A DNA stretch of 64,000 nt from Trujillonella humicola (GTDB lineage Bacteria > Actinomycetota > Actinomycetes > Mycobacteriales > Geodermatophilaceae), in the NCBI RefSeq assembly GCF_046233715.1, contig NZ_JBJNRJ010000002.1, positions 62,001 to 126,000 of the forward strand, written 5' to 3'. The notes under the pieces are model-generated. The model was not told where the DNA came from. It did not search any database and worked only from the letters and a program-made list of their open reading frames with translations. A program made the position numbers and the translations under genes. This document shows positions 8,136-16,813 of the stretch, piece after piece. Numbering within the stretch: the stretch's first letter is position 1; each line of letters begins with the position of its first letter.

Positions 8136-10676
8136 GTGCCGGTGACCAGTTCCGAGGCTGCTCCAGCGCCTCTCGGGGTCCTCCGGCCGTGGAGCATCGC
8201 CGGTGCGGGCGCGACCCTGGCCCTGATCACCGCGGCACTGGTCTTCCCGCACGCGGACGGGGACTTCCGGCTGCTGCCCTTCCTGCTCGCGACCGCGGCG
8301 TTCGCCGCCGCGGAGTTCGTCCAGCTGCACGTCGAGTTCCGTCGCCACGTCTACCGCTGGTCGGTCAGCGAGTTCGGGCTGGCGGTGGCCCTCGTGGAGC
8401 TCGGCGGCGTGTGGGTCGCCCTGGCGCGGGTGCTCGCGCTGGGCGTCGTCCTGGCCCTCCGCCCCTACTCCCCGGCCAAGGCGGCCTACAACCTCGGCAT
8501 CGCCACCGTCGAGGGCGCCGTCGCGGTCGCCGTCCTCGGCCTGCTCCCGTTCACCGCGCTGACCGAGCCGGTCGCGTGGGTCTCGCTCATCGTGGCGGTC
8601 ATGGCCGCCGACGTCGTCGGCACCTCGATGGTGGTCGCCGCGATCCGGCTCAGCGGCGGGCACCCGGGGCGCCAGTTCTGGCAGGAGCAGCTGCTGCCGA
8701 TCACCGTCGTGGGTCCCTTCGCCGTGTCGGTCGCCGTGGTGGCGATGCTCCTGGTGCCGGTGACGCCGTGGGCGGCGGTCCTGATGCTCCCCATCGCCGC
8801 CGCGGTCGTGCTCCTCTTCCGCCGCTTCGCCGCGGTCTCCCGCGAGCGGCGGACCGTCGAGCAGGTGTACGACTTCGCCCGGCGGGTCGAGGGGCTCAGC
8901 CCCGACGACCACGGCACCCGCGAGATGGTCGCGGCGGTGCGCGAGCTGCTCAACGCCGAGCGCGTGGCCCTCTGGCTGCCGCCGTACCTGGACCAGGAGC
9001 CGCGGCTCGTGGTGGACGCCGAGGACGGCGTCGGCTGGTACGACGGCCCCGGCGACCCGGAGGACCTCGTCCGCCGGCGGGCCGTGGCGCCCGGCTCCGC
9101 CGGGCCGGTCCTCCTCGCCGCCGCGCGGGCCGGTGACGCCGAGCTGGCCGCGCTGGCCCGCCGCGGCGCCCGGGAGGTGCTGGGCGCACCCGTCGCCACC
9201 GCTGCCGGTGAGCCGGGCTACCTGGAGGTCTGCGACCGCCGCAGCGACCTCGTGAGCTTCGCCGACGGCGAGCGCGCCGCCCTGGACTCGATGCTCACCC
9301 ACGTCAACGCGGCCATCCGGCAGCAGCAGCTGCTGACCCAGATCCGTTACGACGCCGACCACGACCGCCTGACCGGCCTGCCGAACCGCCAGCGCCTGGT
9401 CGCGGAGATCGACCAGCTGCTCGCCGGGGACCCGGCGACCACCCGGGCCGGGCTGATCCTGGCCTCCCTGGACAACCACACCGAGATCGTCGACACCCTC
9501 GGGCACGCCGCCAGCGACGAGCTGCTGCTGGTCACCGCAGGCCTGCTGCGCGAGCACGCGCCCCCGCAGGCCGTGCTGGCGCGCATGGAGGGCGACCAGT
9601 TCGCCGTCCTGCTGCCGGGCCTGTCGCTGGCCGCCACCGAGCGGTCCGCCCGCCGGCTGCGCGAGGCCACCTCCACCCGCGCCCGCGTCGCCGGGCTCGA
9701 CCTGGAGGTCACGCTGACGATCGGCGTCGCCGCGGCGCCGGTGCACGGCACCGACTCCGGGACGCTCATGCAGCGGGCCGACGTCGCGCTGCTGGCCGGC
9801 GCCCCCGGCAAGGGGGTGGCCAGCTACCACCCGGTGCTCGACCAGCAGAGCCTGCGCCGGCTGCAGCTGGGCACCGAGCTCGAGCACGCCATGGCCGAGG
9901 GCCAGATCAGCGTCGTGTTCCAGCCGATCATCGACGCCCGCACCTCCGACATCGTGTCCGTGGAGACCCTCGTCCGCTGGGCCCACCCGCGCTACGGCGC
10001 GGTCGCCCCGGACGAGTTCATCCACCTCGCCGAGCAGATCGGCCGGATCGGCCCGCTGACCGACCACGTGCTGGACCTCGCGCTGGCCCGCTGCAGGCGG
10101 TGGCTGGACCAGGACATCGCGCTGTCGGTCGCGGTCAACCTCTCCGCCCGCTGCCTCGGCGAGCCGGACCTCGTCGAGCGGGTCGCCCGGGCGCTGCGCC
10201 GGCACGGCGTCCCGGGGGAGCTGCTGACGCTGGAGCTCACCGAGGGCAGCGTCGTCGACGACTCCGTGCGCAGCAGCACCGTCCTGGCCGACCTGCACGC
10301 GCTGGGCCTGCGGCTGTCGATGGACGACTTCGGCACCGGCTACTCCTCGCTGTCCCAGCTGCGCCAGCTGCCCATCGACGAGGTCAAGATCGACAAGTCC
10401 TTCGTGCTGAGCATGTCGACCAGCCAGGGCGAGTCGTTCATCGCCCGCTCGATCATCGAGCTGGCGCACAACCTGGGGCTGCGCGTCGTGGCCGAGGGCG
10501 TCGAGGACGAGCTGACCCGCAACACGCTGGCCGACATGGGGTGCGACAAGCTGCAGGGCTTCCTGGTCAGCCGGCCGCTGCCCGACGACCGGCTGGAGAG
10601 CTGGCTGCTGGCCCGGGCCGGCGTCCGCTCGGCCGCGCCCGGCGCGACGCACCGGCGGCTGTTCGTCCGCGCCTGA
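8136..10676 (+). CDS. Membrane GGDEF/EAL protein, probable cyclic di-GMP phosphodiesterase
   Basis: The protein has 846 residues. Residues about 20-235 hold a multi-pass membrane sensor domain; 240-400 resemble a GAF-like region; a GGDEF domain and a C-terminal EAL domain follow. The GGDEF signature reads EGDQF (485-489), and the usual DxDxFKxIND stretch is replaced by LDNHTEIVDTLGH, so cyclase activity is doubtful. The EAL domain keeps E610 (ETLVRW), NLSAR, ELTEGS, DDFGTGYSS (730 on), KIDKSFV and AEGVED, so it probably degrades cyclic di-GMP. GTG 8136 and GTG 8142 are both possible starts; neither has a strong ribosome site. Confidence 0.88.
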   Translation: MPVTSSEAAPAPLGVLRPWSIAGAGATLALITAALVFPHADGDFRLLPFLLATAAFAAAEFVQLHVEFRRHVYRWSVSEFGLAVALVELGGVWVALARVLALGVVLALRPYSPAKAAYNLGIATVEGAVAVAVLGLLPFTALTEPVAWVSLIVAVMAADVVGTSMVVAAIRLSGGHPGRQFWQEQLLPITVVGPFAVSVAVVAMLLVPVTPWAAVLMLPIAAAVVLLFRRFAAVSRERRTVEQVYDFARRVEGLSPDDHGTREMVAAVRELLNAERVALWLPPYLDQEPRLVVDAEDGVGWYDGPGDPEDLVRRRAVAPGSAGPVLLAAARAGDAELAALARRGAREVLGAPVATAAGEPGYLEVCDRRSDLVSFADGERAALDSMLTHVNAAIRQQQLLTQIRYDADHDRLTGLPNRQRLVAEIDQLLAGDPATTRAGLILASLDNHTEIVDTLGHAASDELLLVTAGLLREHAPPQAVLARMEGDQFAVLLPGLSLAATERSARRLREATSTRARVAGLDLEVTLTIGVAAAPVHGTDSGTLMQRADVALLAGAPGKGVASYHPVLDQQSLRRLQLGTELEHAMAEGQISVVFQPIIDARTSDIVSVETLVRWAHPRYGAVAPDEFIHLAEQIGRIGPLTDHVLDLALARCRRWLDQDIALSVAVNLSARCLGEPDLVERVARALRRHGVPGELLTLELTEGSVVDDSVRSSTVLADLHALGLRLSMDDFGTGYSSLSQLRQLPIDEVKIDKSFVLSMSTSQGESFIARSIIELAHNLGLRVVAEGVEDELTRNTLADMGCDKLQGFLVSRPLPDDRLESWLLARAGVRSAAPGATHRRLFVRA

Positions 10677-10755
10677 GCGGATCGCCCGGACTCGTGGCGG
10701 CCCCCTGCGGGGACCCCGAGCCCATCGGGTAGAGTTCTCGACGGCTCCGGCCACC

Positions 10756-10828
10756 GCCCCTTTAGCTCAGTCGGCAGAGCGTCTCCATGGTAAGGAGAAG
10801 GTCTACGGTTCGATTCCGTAAAGGGGCT
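10756..10828 (+). tRNA. tRNA-Thr (GGT)
   Basis: A 73-nt tRNA with acceptor arms GCCCCTT and AAGGGGC and anticodon loop ATGGTAA (anticodon GGT). CCA is not encoded. A -10-like TAGAGT lies about 25 bp upstream. tRNA-Met follows after 55 bp, probably on the same transcript. Confidence 0.95.
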
Positions 10829-10883
10829 CGTACGAGTCAGTGACCCGCGGTCCGGTCGGGAGACCGGGCCGCACGGTCCTCCC

Positions 10884-10957
10884 GGCGGTGTAGCTCAGCC
10901 AGGCAGAGCAAGCGGCTCATAATCGCTGTGTCACCGGTTCAAATCCGGTCACCGCTA
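10884..10957 (+). tRNA. tRNA-Met (CAT)
   Basis: A 74-nt tRNA with anticodon loop CTCATAA. Position 1 pairs G-U with position 72, as I recall for actinobacterial elongator tRNA-Met. An Ile tRNA with a modified CAT anticodon cannot be fully excluded, but place and stem sequence favour elongator Met. Confidence 0.88.
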
Positions 10958-10962
10958 CTCAT

Positions 10963-10987
10963 GACGGACCCCGCAGCGGGGTCCGTC
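10963..10987 (+). terminator. Hairpin after tRNA-Met
   Basis: A perfect 10-bp stem GACGGACCCC/GGGGTCCGTC with a GCAGC loop, between tRNA-Met and rpmG. It may end the tRNA transcript or act as a processing site before rpmG. Confidence 0.6.
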
Positions 10988-11054
10988 GTCGTGTGGGCGT
11001 CCCGCCCGCACCCGGGTCCCGCGGGACCCGCCCGACAAGGCTGGGAGAGCACCC

Positions 11055-11219
11055 ATGGCAGCCACCGACGTCCGTCCGAAGATCACCCTGGCCTGCCAGG
11101 AGTGCAAGAACCGGAACTACATCACCCGCAAGAACCGGCGCAACGACCCCGACCGGCTCGAGCTGAAGAAGTACTGCCCGCACGACCGCAAGCACACGGT
11201 CCACCGCGAGACCCGCTGA
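11055..11219 (+). CDS. rpmG: 50S ribosomal protein L33
   Basis: The protein has 54 residues: MAATDVRPKITLACQEC and then NYITRKNRRNDPDRLELKKYCPHDRKH, clearly L33. The first zinc pair C14/C17 is intact, but the second reads C41-P-H43-D44 where the zinc form usually has CxxC, so the fourth cysteine is missing and His or Asp may take its place. It lies upstream of hadA, the usual actinobacterial order. GGGAG precedes the ATG. Confidence 0.95.
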   Translation: MAATDVRPKITLACQECKNRNYITRKNRRNDPDRLELKKYCPHDRKHTVHRETR

Positions 11220-11258
11220 CGCGGTAGTCCCGAGGATCGCCGGGAGAGGGCGGGGAGC

Positions 11259-11705
11259 ATGGCGCTGGACGCAGGACTGGTCGGGCGCAGCTACCCGCCC
11301 TCCGCCGTCTACGAGGTCGGCCGGGTGAAGATCGCCGAGTTCGCCGCCGCCCTGGGGTCCACCGACCCCGTGCACACCGACGTGGACGCCGCCCGCGCCG
11401 CCGGTCACCCCGACGTGATCGCCCCGCCCACGTTCGCGATCGCGCTGACCCTGGCGGCTGCCGGGGTGGTCGTCGAGGACCCCGACGTCGCCCTGGACTA
11501 CAGCCGGGTGGTGCACGGTGAGCAGCGCTTCGTCCACCACCGGCCCATCCGCGCGGGGGACCGCCTGGTCGCCGTCCCCACCATCGAGGCGGTGCGCACC
11601 GTTGCGGGGAACGACCTGCTGACCACGCGGGTCGACGTCGCCACGGAGGACGGCGAGCCGGTCTGCTCGGCGACCTCGCTGCTGGTCGCCCGGGGCACGG
11701 CGTGA
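11259..11705 (+). CDS. hadA: (3R)-hydroxyacyl-ACP dehydratase, HadA-like subunit
   Basis: The protein has 148 residues with an N-terminal MaoC-like hot-dog fold (VGRSYPPSAVYEVGRVKIAEFAAALGSTDPVH). In actinobacteria HadA pairs with HadB to dehydrate hydroxyacyl-ACP during fatty-acid elongation, HadA giving substrate binding and HadB the catalytic residues. Its stop overlaps the hadB start, and rpmG precedes it, as in mycobacteria. In a bacterium without mycolic acids its exact chain-length role is unknown. Confidence 0.85.
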   Translation: MALDAGLVGRSYPPSAVYEVGRVKIAEFAAALGSTDPVHTDVDAARAAGHPDVIAPPTFAIALTLAAAGVVVEDPDVALDYSRVVHGEQRFVHHRPIRAGDRLVAVPTIEAVRTVAGNDLLTTRVDVATEDGEPVCSATSLLVARGTA

Positions 11706-12130
11706 CCGCGCGCGTGCGGGCGGCGGACGTCGCCGTCGGCACCGAGCTCCCCGAGCGGGTGTACCCGGTGACCCGTGCCGACCTGGTCCGCTACGCCGGC
11801 GCGTCGGGTGACCTCAACCCGATCCACTGGAGCGACCGGGTGGCCACGTCGGTCGGACTGCCCGGCGTCATCGCCCACGGGATGCTCACGATGGGGCTGG
11901 CCGGCCGCGCGGTGACCGACTGGGCCGGCGACCCGGGGGCGCTGGTCGAGTACCAGGTGCGCTTCGGTCGCCCGGTGGTCGTCCCCGACGACGACGCCGG
12001 CGCGGAGGTGGCCGTCCGCGGCCGGGTCGCCGCCGTCCTCGGGGAGGGCCGGGTGCGCGTCGACCTGACCGTCACCAGCGGCGGGGAGAAGGTCCTCTCG
12101 CTGGCCCGCGCCGTCGTCCGGCTGGCCTGA
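11702..12130 (+). CDS. hadB: (3R)-hydroxyacyl-ACP dehydratase, HadB-like catalytic subunit
   Basis: The protein has 142 residues from a GTG that overlaps the hadA stop (GTGA). It is a single hot-dog MaoC-type hydratase with the catalytic motif ASGDLNPIHWSD, in which D37 and H42 form the expected dyad. It acts with HadA. An imperfect GC-rich hairpin near 12261-12283 may end the transcript before tRNA-Trp. Confidence 0.88.
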   Translation: MTARVRAADVAVGTELPERVYPVTRADLVRYAGASGDLNPIHWSDRVATSVGLPGVIAHGMLTMGLAGRAVTDWAGDPGALVEYQVRFGRPVVVPDDDAGAEVAVRGRVAAVLGEGRVRVDLTVTSGGEKVLSLARAVVRLA

Positions 12131-12312
12131 CCGGCGGGCACACCCGCGCCCGGCAGCGGGGCGTTCGCCCGGCCTCCGTCCGGTCCCGTACACTCGACGT
12201 CCTGGGGTGTTCGACCCCGCCACCGGCGTGCCCCGGATCCCCTCGGGGACTCGGTGCCCGCCCGGGGCGAGGCGCCCCCCGGGCCCAGCTCAGGGCAGCC
12301 GTCCCGGGCACT

Positions 12313-12385
<73 letters not shown>

Positions 12386-12500
12386 CCCGTGCCGCCGGCG
12401 ACCTGGCCGGCGATCAGCACGCAGCAGCAGGTAGCACCACCGCACGACACCGGCCGCGGTCCCGCGGCCCGGGCACCGACCACGAGGGCAGCGAGGCGCA

Positions 12501-13061
12501 GTGAGCGACGAGAAGCGCGGACGCGAGGACGACTCCCGCTCCGTCTCCGACGCGACCGACGAGCAGCTCGACCGCGAGGCGCCCGGGGTCGACGACGCCG
12601 CCGAGCTGGAGGCCGCCGAGGGCGCGATCGCCGAGGAGGCCGCGACCGAGGAGGACAAGGTCGTCCCGCGGTCCGCGCGCCGCCGGGGCGGGCGGATCAC
12701 CGCCGCCTCCGACGACGAGGACGACGAGGACGACGAGGACGACCAGCCGGTCGCCCCCCGGACGCGGCGCCCGGCCCGTGAGCGCACCTCCTCCCGGCCG
12801 GCCGACCGGTCCACCGAGGGCGCCGGCACCCGGTCGCGGGCGGCCGCCGAGCGGGCCCGCGCCCAGGACTCCCGGCAGCGCCGCAGCCTGCGCCGCTTCC
12901 TCCGCGAGGTCGTCGCCGAGCTGCGCAAGGTCATCTGGCCGGGCCGCCGCGAGCTGATCACCTACACGACCGTCGTCATCGTCTTCGTGACCTTCATCGT
13001 CGCGCTGGTGGCCGGCCTGGACCTCCTCTTCGCGCAGGGCGTGCTCGCCGTCTTCGGCTGA
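12501..13061 (+). CDS. secE: Preprotein translocase subunit SecE with long acidic N-terminus
   Basis: The protein has 186 residues from GTG 12501. Only the C-terminal part is the core SecE: RRFLREVVAELRKVIWPGRRELITYT followed by one membrane helix (about 152-176). The first 125 residues are low-complexity and acidic, including a run of Asp/Glu (DDEDDEDDEDDEDD type, about 74-84), then Arg-rich. SecE clamps SecY in the export channel. A Streptomyces-type SecE is about 95 residues, so this is unusually long. nusG follows, as usual. Confidence 0.92.
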   Translation: MSDEKRGREDDSRSVSDATDEQLDREAPGVDDAAELEAAEGAIAEEAATEEDKVVPRSARRRGGRITAASDDEDDEDDEDDQPVAPRTRRPARERTSSRPADRSTEGAGTRSRAAAERARAQDSRQRRSLRRFLREVVAELRKVIWPGRRELITYTTVVIVFVTFIVALVAGLDLLFAQGVLAVFG

Positions 13062-13106
13062 CCACCGGCGCCCACCGCACACGACGACGCAAAGGAAGCA
13101 ACCCCC

Positions 13107-13985
13107 GTGACCGAGCCCCGCGAGCCCTTCGAGACCGACAGCGCCGTGCCCTCCATCGACCTCGACGACGCCCGCGTCGACGAGTTCGGCAGCGTCGACC
13201 TCGAGACCGGTGCCGGCGAGACGGGCGCGGCCGAGGGCAGCACCGACACCGTCGACCAGGACACCGCCACCGAGGTGGCCGACGAGGTGCCCGACGTCGA
13301 GAGCGGCGACCCCGACACCCTCGCCTCCGACCCGCTGGTCACCCCGGCCGCCGAGGTCCCCGAGGAGGACGCCGACCCGGTCGAGGCGCTGCGCAACCGG
13401 CTCAAGAGTCAGTTCGGCGACTGGTACGTGATCCACTCCTACGCCGGCTACGAGAACAAGGTGAAGACCAACCTCGAGTCGCGCATCCAGTCGCTGGACA
13501 TGGAGGACTACATCTTCCAGATCGAGGTGCCCACCGAGGAGGTCACCGAGATCAAGAACGGCAAGCGGACCCAGGTCAACCGCAAGAAGCTGCCCGGCTA
13601 CCTGCTGGTCCGCATGGACCTCAACGACGAGTCGTGGGGCGCGGTCCGCAACACCCCCGGCGTCACCGGCTTCGTCGGCGCCACCTCCCGTCCGTCGCCG
13701 CTGTCGATCGACGAGGTCGTCACCCTCCTCGCGCCGCCGGCCGCCCCGCAGGCCGCCAAGGTCGCCGAGCCGGGCGTGACCGGCGGGACCACCGCCGCCG
13801 CGCCGGTCACCGTGGTCGACTTCGAGATCGGCGAGTCGGTGACCGTGATGGACGGACCGTTCGCGACCCTCCCGGCCACCATCAACGAGATCAACGCCGA
13901 GCAGCAGAAGCTGCAGGTGCTGGTCTCGATCTTCGGCCGCGAGACGCCCGTCGAGCTGTCGTTCACCCAGGTCAGCAAGATCTAG
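13107..13985 (+). CDS. nusG: Transcription termination/antitermination protein NusG
   Basis: The protein has 292 residues. The NGN domain starts near 105 (DWYVIHSYAGYENKVKTNL...KKLPGYLLVRM) and the KOW domain near 238 (FEIGESVTVMDGPFATLPATI). The first 100 residues are acidic and low in complexity, a longer version of the N-terminal extension common in actinobacterial NusG. NusG binds RNA polymerase and links it to Rho or the ribosome. AAAGGAAG lies upstream of the GTG start. Confidence 0.95.
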   Translation: MTEPREPFETDSAVPSIDLDDARVDEFGSVDLETGAGETGAAEGSTDTVDQDTATEVADEVPDVESGDPDTLASDPLVTPAAEVPEEDADPVEALRNRLKSQFGDWYVIHSYAGYENKVKTNLESRIQSLDMEDYIFQIEVPTEEVTEIKNGKRTQVNRKKLPGYLLVRMDLNDESWGAVRNTPGVTGFVGATSRPSPLSIDEVVTLLAPPAAPQAAKVAEPGVTGGTTAAAPVTVVDFEIGESVTVMDGPFATLPATINEINAEQQKLQVLVSIFGRETPVELSFTQVSKI

Positions 13986-13987
13986 GA

Positions 13988-14039
13988 CCCCGGTGCCCCC
14001 CGACCCTCGCTCCGCTCGGGCCGGGACCCTGCACCGGGG
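13988..14039 (+). terminator. Hairpin between nusG and rplK
   Basis: Nine-bp arms CCCCGGTGC (13988-13996) and GCACCGGGG (14031-14039) enclose a region with a second small stem CCCGA/TCGGG and a CTCGCTCCGC loop. It lies within the secE-nusG-rplKA cluster and may attenuate or mark RNA processing before rplK. Confidence 0.5.
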
Positions 14040-14084
14040 CCTTCCAGCCACACCCACGCACGCACGTCACCGAAGGAAACGGAC

Positions 14085-14516
14085 ATGCCTCCCAGGAAGC
14101 GGTTGACCGCGGTCATCAAGCTCCAGATCAACGCCGGTGCGGCGACCCCCGCGCCGCCCGTGGGTCCGGCGCTCGGCCAGCACGGCGTCAACATCATGGA
14201 GTTCTGCAAGGCGTACAACGCCGCCACGGAGTCGCAGCGCGGCAACGTGATCCCGGTCGAGATCTCGGTGTTCGAGGACCGCTCGTTCACCTTCGTCACC
14301 AAGACCCCGCCGGCGGCGCGCATGCTGCTCAAGGCGGCCGGCGTGGAGAAGGGGTCCGGCGAGCCGCACAAGACCAAGGTCGCCACGGTCACCCGCGACC
14401 AGGTCCGCGAGATCGCGCAGACGAAGATGGCCGACCTCAACGCGAACTCCCTCGACGAGGCCGAGAAGATCATCGCCGGCACCGCCCGGTCGATGGGCAT
14501 CACCGTCCAGGGCTGA
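14085..14516 (+). CDS. rplK: 50S ribosomal protein L11
   Basis: The protein has 143 residues, the normal length: MPPRKRLTAVIKLQINAGAATPAPPVGPALGQHGVNIMEFCKAYN. The proline-rich N-terminal domain that binds L10/factors and the C-terminal rRNA-binding domain (AARMLLKAAGVEKGSG...ARSMGI) are intact. It forms the GTPase centre stalk base and is paired with rplA downstream. AAGGAAACG precedes the ATG. Confidence 0.98.
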   Translation: MPPRKRLTAVIKLQINAGAATPAPPVGPALGQHGVNIMEFCKAYNAATESQRGNVIPVEISVFEDRSFTFVTKTPPAARMLLKAAGVEKGSGEPHKTKVATVTRDQVREIAQTKMADLNANSLDEAEKIIAGTARSMGITVQG

Positions 14517-14637
14517 GCCGCCGCCAGCCCGGACGACCCCGGACCCGCACGGGATCCGGACAGCAGCTGTGGGAGGGCCGGCCAGGCCCGTACACCACGC
14601 GACACCCGCGCCGGACGGCGCGGGGAGAGGACACACC

Positions 14638-15357
14638 ATGGCCAAGCACGGCAAGAAGTACCGCGAGGCAGCGGCGAAGGTCGACCGGGAGAGCCTGTAC
14701 AGCCCCCTCCAGGCGGCCGGTCTGGCGAAGGAGACCTCGCCGACCAGCTACGACGCCACCGTCGAGGTGGCCATGCGCCTGGGCGTCGACCCGCGCAAGG
14801 CCGACCAGATGGTCCGTGGCACGGTCAACCTGCCCCACGGCACCGGCAAGACCGCCCGCGTCATCGTCTTCGCGACCGGTGACCGCGCGGCGGAGGCCGA
14901 GGGCGCCGGCGCCGACGTCGTCGGCTCGGACGACCTGATCGAGCGCATCCAGGGCGGCTTCCTGGACTTCGACGCGGCGATCGCGACCCCCGACCAGATG
15001 GCCAAGGTCGGCCGGATCGCCCGTATCCTCGGCCCCCGCGGCCTGATGCCGAACCCGAAGACGGGCACGGTGACCACCGACGTCGCCAAGGCCGTCAGCG
15101 ACATCAAGGGCGGGAAGATCAACTTCCGCGTCGACAAGCAGGCCAACCTGCACCTGGTCATCGGCAAGACCTCCTTCGACGAGGCCAAGCTGGTCGAGAA
15201 CTACGCGGCCGCCCTCGACGAGGTGCTGCGGGCCAAGCCGGCCGCCGCCAAGGGCCGGTACCTGAAGAAGGTCACCATCTCCACCACCATGGGCCCCGGC
15301 ATCCCGGTCGACCCGAACCGCACCCGCAACCTGACGGTGGACGAGCCCACCGCCTGA
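14638..15357 (+). CDS. rplA: 50S ribosomal protein L1
   Basis: The protein has 239 residues from ATG 14638 (GGGGAGAGG upstream), starting MAKHGKKYREAAAKV. Motifs include the rRNA-binding GPRGLMPNPKTGTVT and the C-terminal STTMGPGIPVD. L1 forms the mobile E-site stalk and in other bacteria represses its own operon. A strong terminator follows directly. Confidence 0.98.
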   Translation: MAKHGKKYREAAAKVDRESLYSPLQAAGLAKETSPTSYDATVEVAMRLGVDPRKADQMVRGTVNLPHGTGKTARVIVFATGDRAAEAEGAGADVVGSDDLIERIQGGFLDFDAAIATPDQMAKVGRIARILGPRGLMPNPKTGTVTTDVAKAVSDIKGGKINFRVDKQANLHLVIGKTSFDEAKLVENYAAALDEVLRAKPAAAKGRYLKKVTISTTMGPGIPVDPNRTRNLTVDEPTA

Positions 15358-15370
15358 CGCGAGTCGCTCC

Positions 15371-15407
15371 CGAGGGCCCCGCAGCGCACCGCGCTGCGGG
15401 GCCCTCG
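15371..15407 (+). terminator. Terminator after rplA
   Basis: A perfect 17-bp stem (15371-15387 with 15391-15407, arms CGAGGGCCCCGCAGCGC) with a three-base loop. It ends the secE-nusG-rplK-rplA unit. Confidence 0.9.
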
Positions 15408-15430
15408 CGCGTCCGGCCCCGGTGCTCCGG

Positions 15431-15487
15431 CGAGATCTGCACACTCGTCGGCATCAGGGGCCGATGCCGACGACTGTGCAGATCTCG
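15431..15487. repeat. 57-bp near-perfect palindrome in the rplJ leader
   Basis: Two 25-bp arms (15431-15455 and 15463-15487) match with one mismatch around a 7-bp loop AGGGGCC. The arms begin CGAGATCTGCAC and carry a BglII-type AGATCT each. It lies in the 348-bp gap between rplA and rplJ, where the L10 leader and promoter should be; a weak -10-like TACCCT occurs at about 15530. Nothing else was recognised there. Confidence 0.75.
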
Positions 15488-15755
15488 TCGACGCAGGGGG
15501 GTGCGGCGGGGGCGGCGCTGGACGCGTGTACCCTCGTCTGCGTTCCCCCCACGACCGCAGGTCGTCGCACGTCCGCGTGCGATCGAAGGTCCCGGATCCC
15601 CGGGCGGCCCGCGCAGGAGGACGGTCCGATCGCGGGCGCCGCCGTGCGCCTGCCCTCGCCCCGTGCGCCTGCGCCGGGGCGTTCCTCGTCTCCGGGCCCC
15701 GATCGTGCGAGGCCGCGCACCGGCCGGCGGTCGCCCGTCAGACGAGAGGAGGCCC

Positions 15756-16358
15756 ATGCCCACGCAGGCGAAGGCCGCGGTGATCGACGAGATCACCGAG
15801 CGGTTCCAGAAGTCCAGCGCGGCCGTGCTCACCGAGTACCGCGGGCTGACCGTGGCGCAGCTGACCCAGCTGCGCCGTTCCCTCGGTGCGGGCAGCAGCT
15901 ACGCCGTCGTCAAGAACACCCTGACGAAGCGGGCAGCGGACTCGGTCGGGCACACCGACCTCGGCCCGCTGCTGAACGGCCCGACCGCCATCGCCTTCAT
16001 CGAGGGCGACGTCGTCGAGGCCGCCAAGGCCATCCGTGACTTCGCGCGCGCCAACCCGCTGCTCGTCGTCAAGGGCGGCGTGGTCGAGGGCCGCACGGTC
16101 TCGCCCGCCGAGGTCACCGCCCTGGCCGACGTCGAGCCCCGCGAGGTGCTCCTGGCCAAGCTGGCCGGCGCGATGAAGGGCAACCTGACCAAGGCCGCCG
16201 GCCTGTTCCAGGCCCCGCTGTCGCAGGTCGCCCGCCTGGCCGCGGCGCTGCAGGAGAAGCCCGCCGAGGGCGCCGACTCCGCGGCCGACGACACCGCTGC
16301 TGCAGACACCACCCCCGACTCTGCCGAGACCGCGGACGCCGCGGCCGGCACCGACTGA
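15756..16358 (+). CDS. rplJ: 50S ribosomal protein L10
   Basis: The protein has 200 residues from ATG 15756, preceded by GAGAGGAGG; longer in-frame starts back to 15501 have no family match. The core MPTQAKAAVIDEITERFQKSSAAVLTEYRGLTVAQ and KNTLTKRA is standard, and the C-terminal helix binds L7/L12 dimers. The last 25-30 residues are an Asp/Ala/Thr-rich acidic tail. rplL follows after 18 bp. Confidence 0.97.
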   Translation: MPTQAKAAVIDEITERFQKSSAAVLTEYRGLTVAQLTQLRRSLGAGSSYAVVKNTLTKRAADSVGHTDLGPLLNGPTAIAFIEGDVVEAAKAIRDFARANPLLVVKGGVVEGRTVSPAEVTALADVEPREVLLAKLAGAMKGNLTKAAGLFQAPLSQVARLAAALQEKPAEGADSAADDTAAADTTPDSAETADAAAGTD

Positions 16359-16376
16359 CCCCCAGAAGGAGAGATC

Positions 16377-16772
16377 ATGGCCAAGCTGTCCACCGCGGAG
16401 CTGCTCGACGCGTTCAAGGAGATGACGCTGCTCGAGCTGTCCGACTTCGTGAAGCAGTTCGAGGAGACCTTCGAGGTCACCGCCGCTGCTCCCGTCGCCG
16501 TCGCGGCCGCCCCGGCCGCCGGTGGTGGCGGCGGCGGTGCCGCCGAGGAGGCCGCCGAGCAGGACGAGTTCGACGTCATCCTCGAGGCTGCCGGCGACAA
16601 GAAGATCCAGGTCATCAAGGAGGTGCGCGGCCTGACCTCGCTCGGCCTCAAGGAGGCCAAGGACCTGGTCGACGGCGCGCCGAAGCCGGTCCTGGAGAAG
16701 GTCGCCAAGGACGCCGCCGAGAAGGCCAAGGCCGCCCTCGAGGGCGCCGGCGCCACCGTCACCGTCAAGTGA
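16377..16772 (+). CDS. rplL: 50S ribosomal protein L7/L12
   Basis: The protein has 131 residues. The N-terminal dimer domain (MAKLSTAELLDAFKEMTLLELSDFVKQFEE), the Ala/Gly hinge (about 40-60) and the C-terminal factor-binding domain (EFDVILEAAGDKKIQVIKEVRGLTSLGLKEAK) are all present. It recruits translation factors from the L10 stalk. AGAAGGAGAG precedes the ATG. Confidence 0.98.
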   Translation: MAKLSTAELLDAFKEMTLLELSDFVKQFEETFEVTAAAPVAVAAAPAAGGGGGGAAEEAAEQDEFDVILEAAGDKKIQVIKEVRGLTSLGLKEAKDLVDGAPKPVLEKVAKDAAEKAKAALEGAGATVTVK

Positions 16773-16813
16773 CCCCTCCCCGGCGGCGGCTCGTCGCCGG
16801 GTAGCAGCACCAC

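Noticed and set aside
7845..10754. A 969-codon open frame on the minus strand opposite the GGDEF/EAL gene
   Set aside because: A GC-rich antisense shadow: low-complexity Arg/Gly/Ala/His composition, no motif, and full overlap with a well-supported gene.
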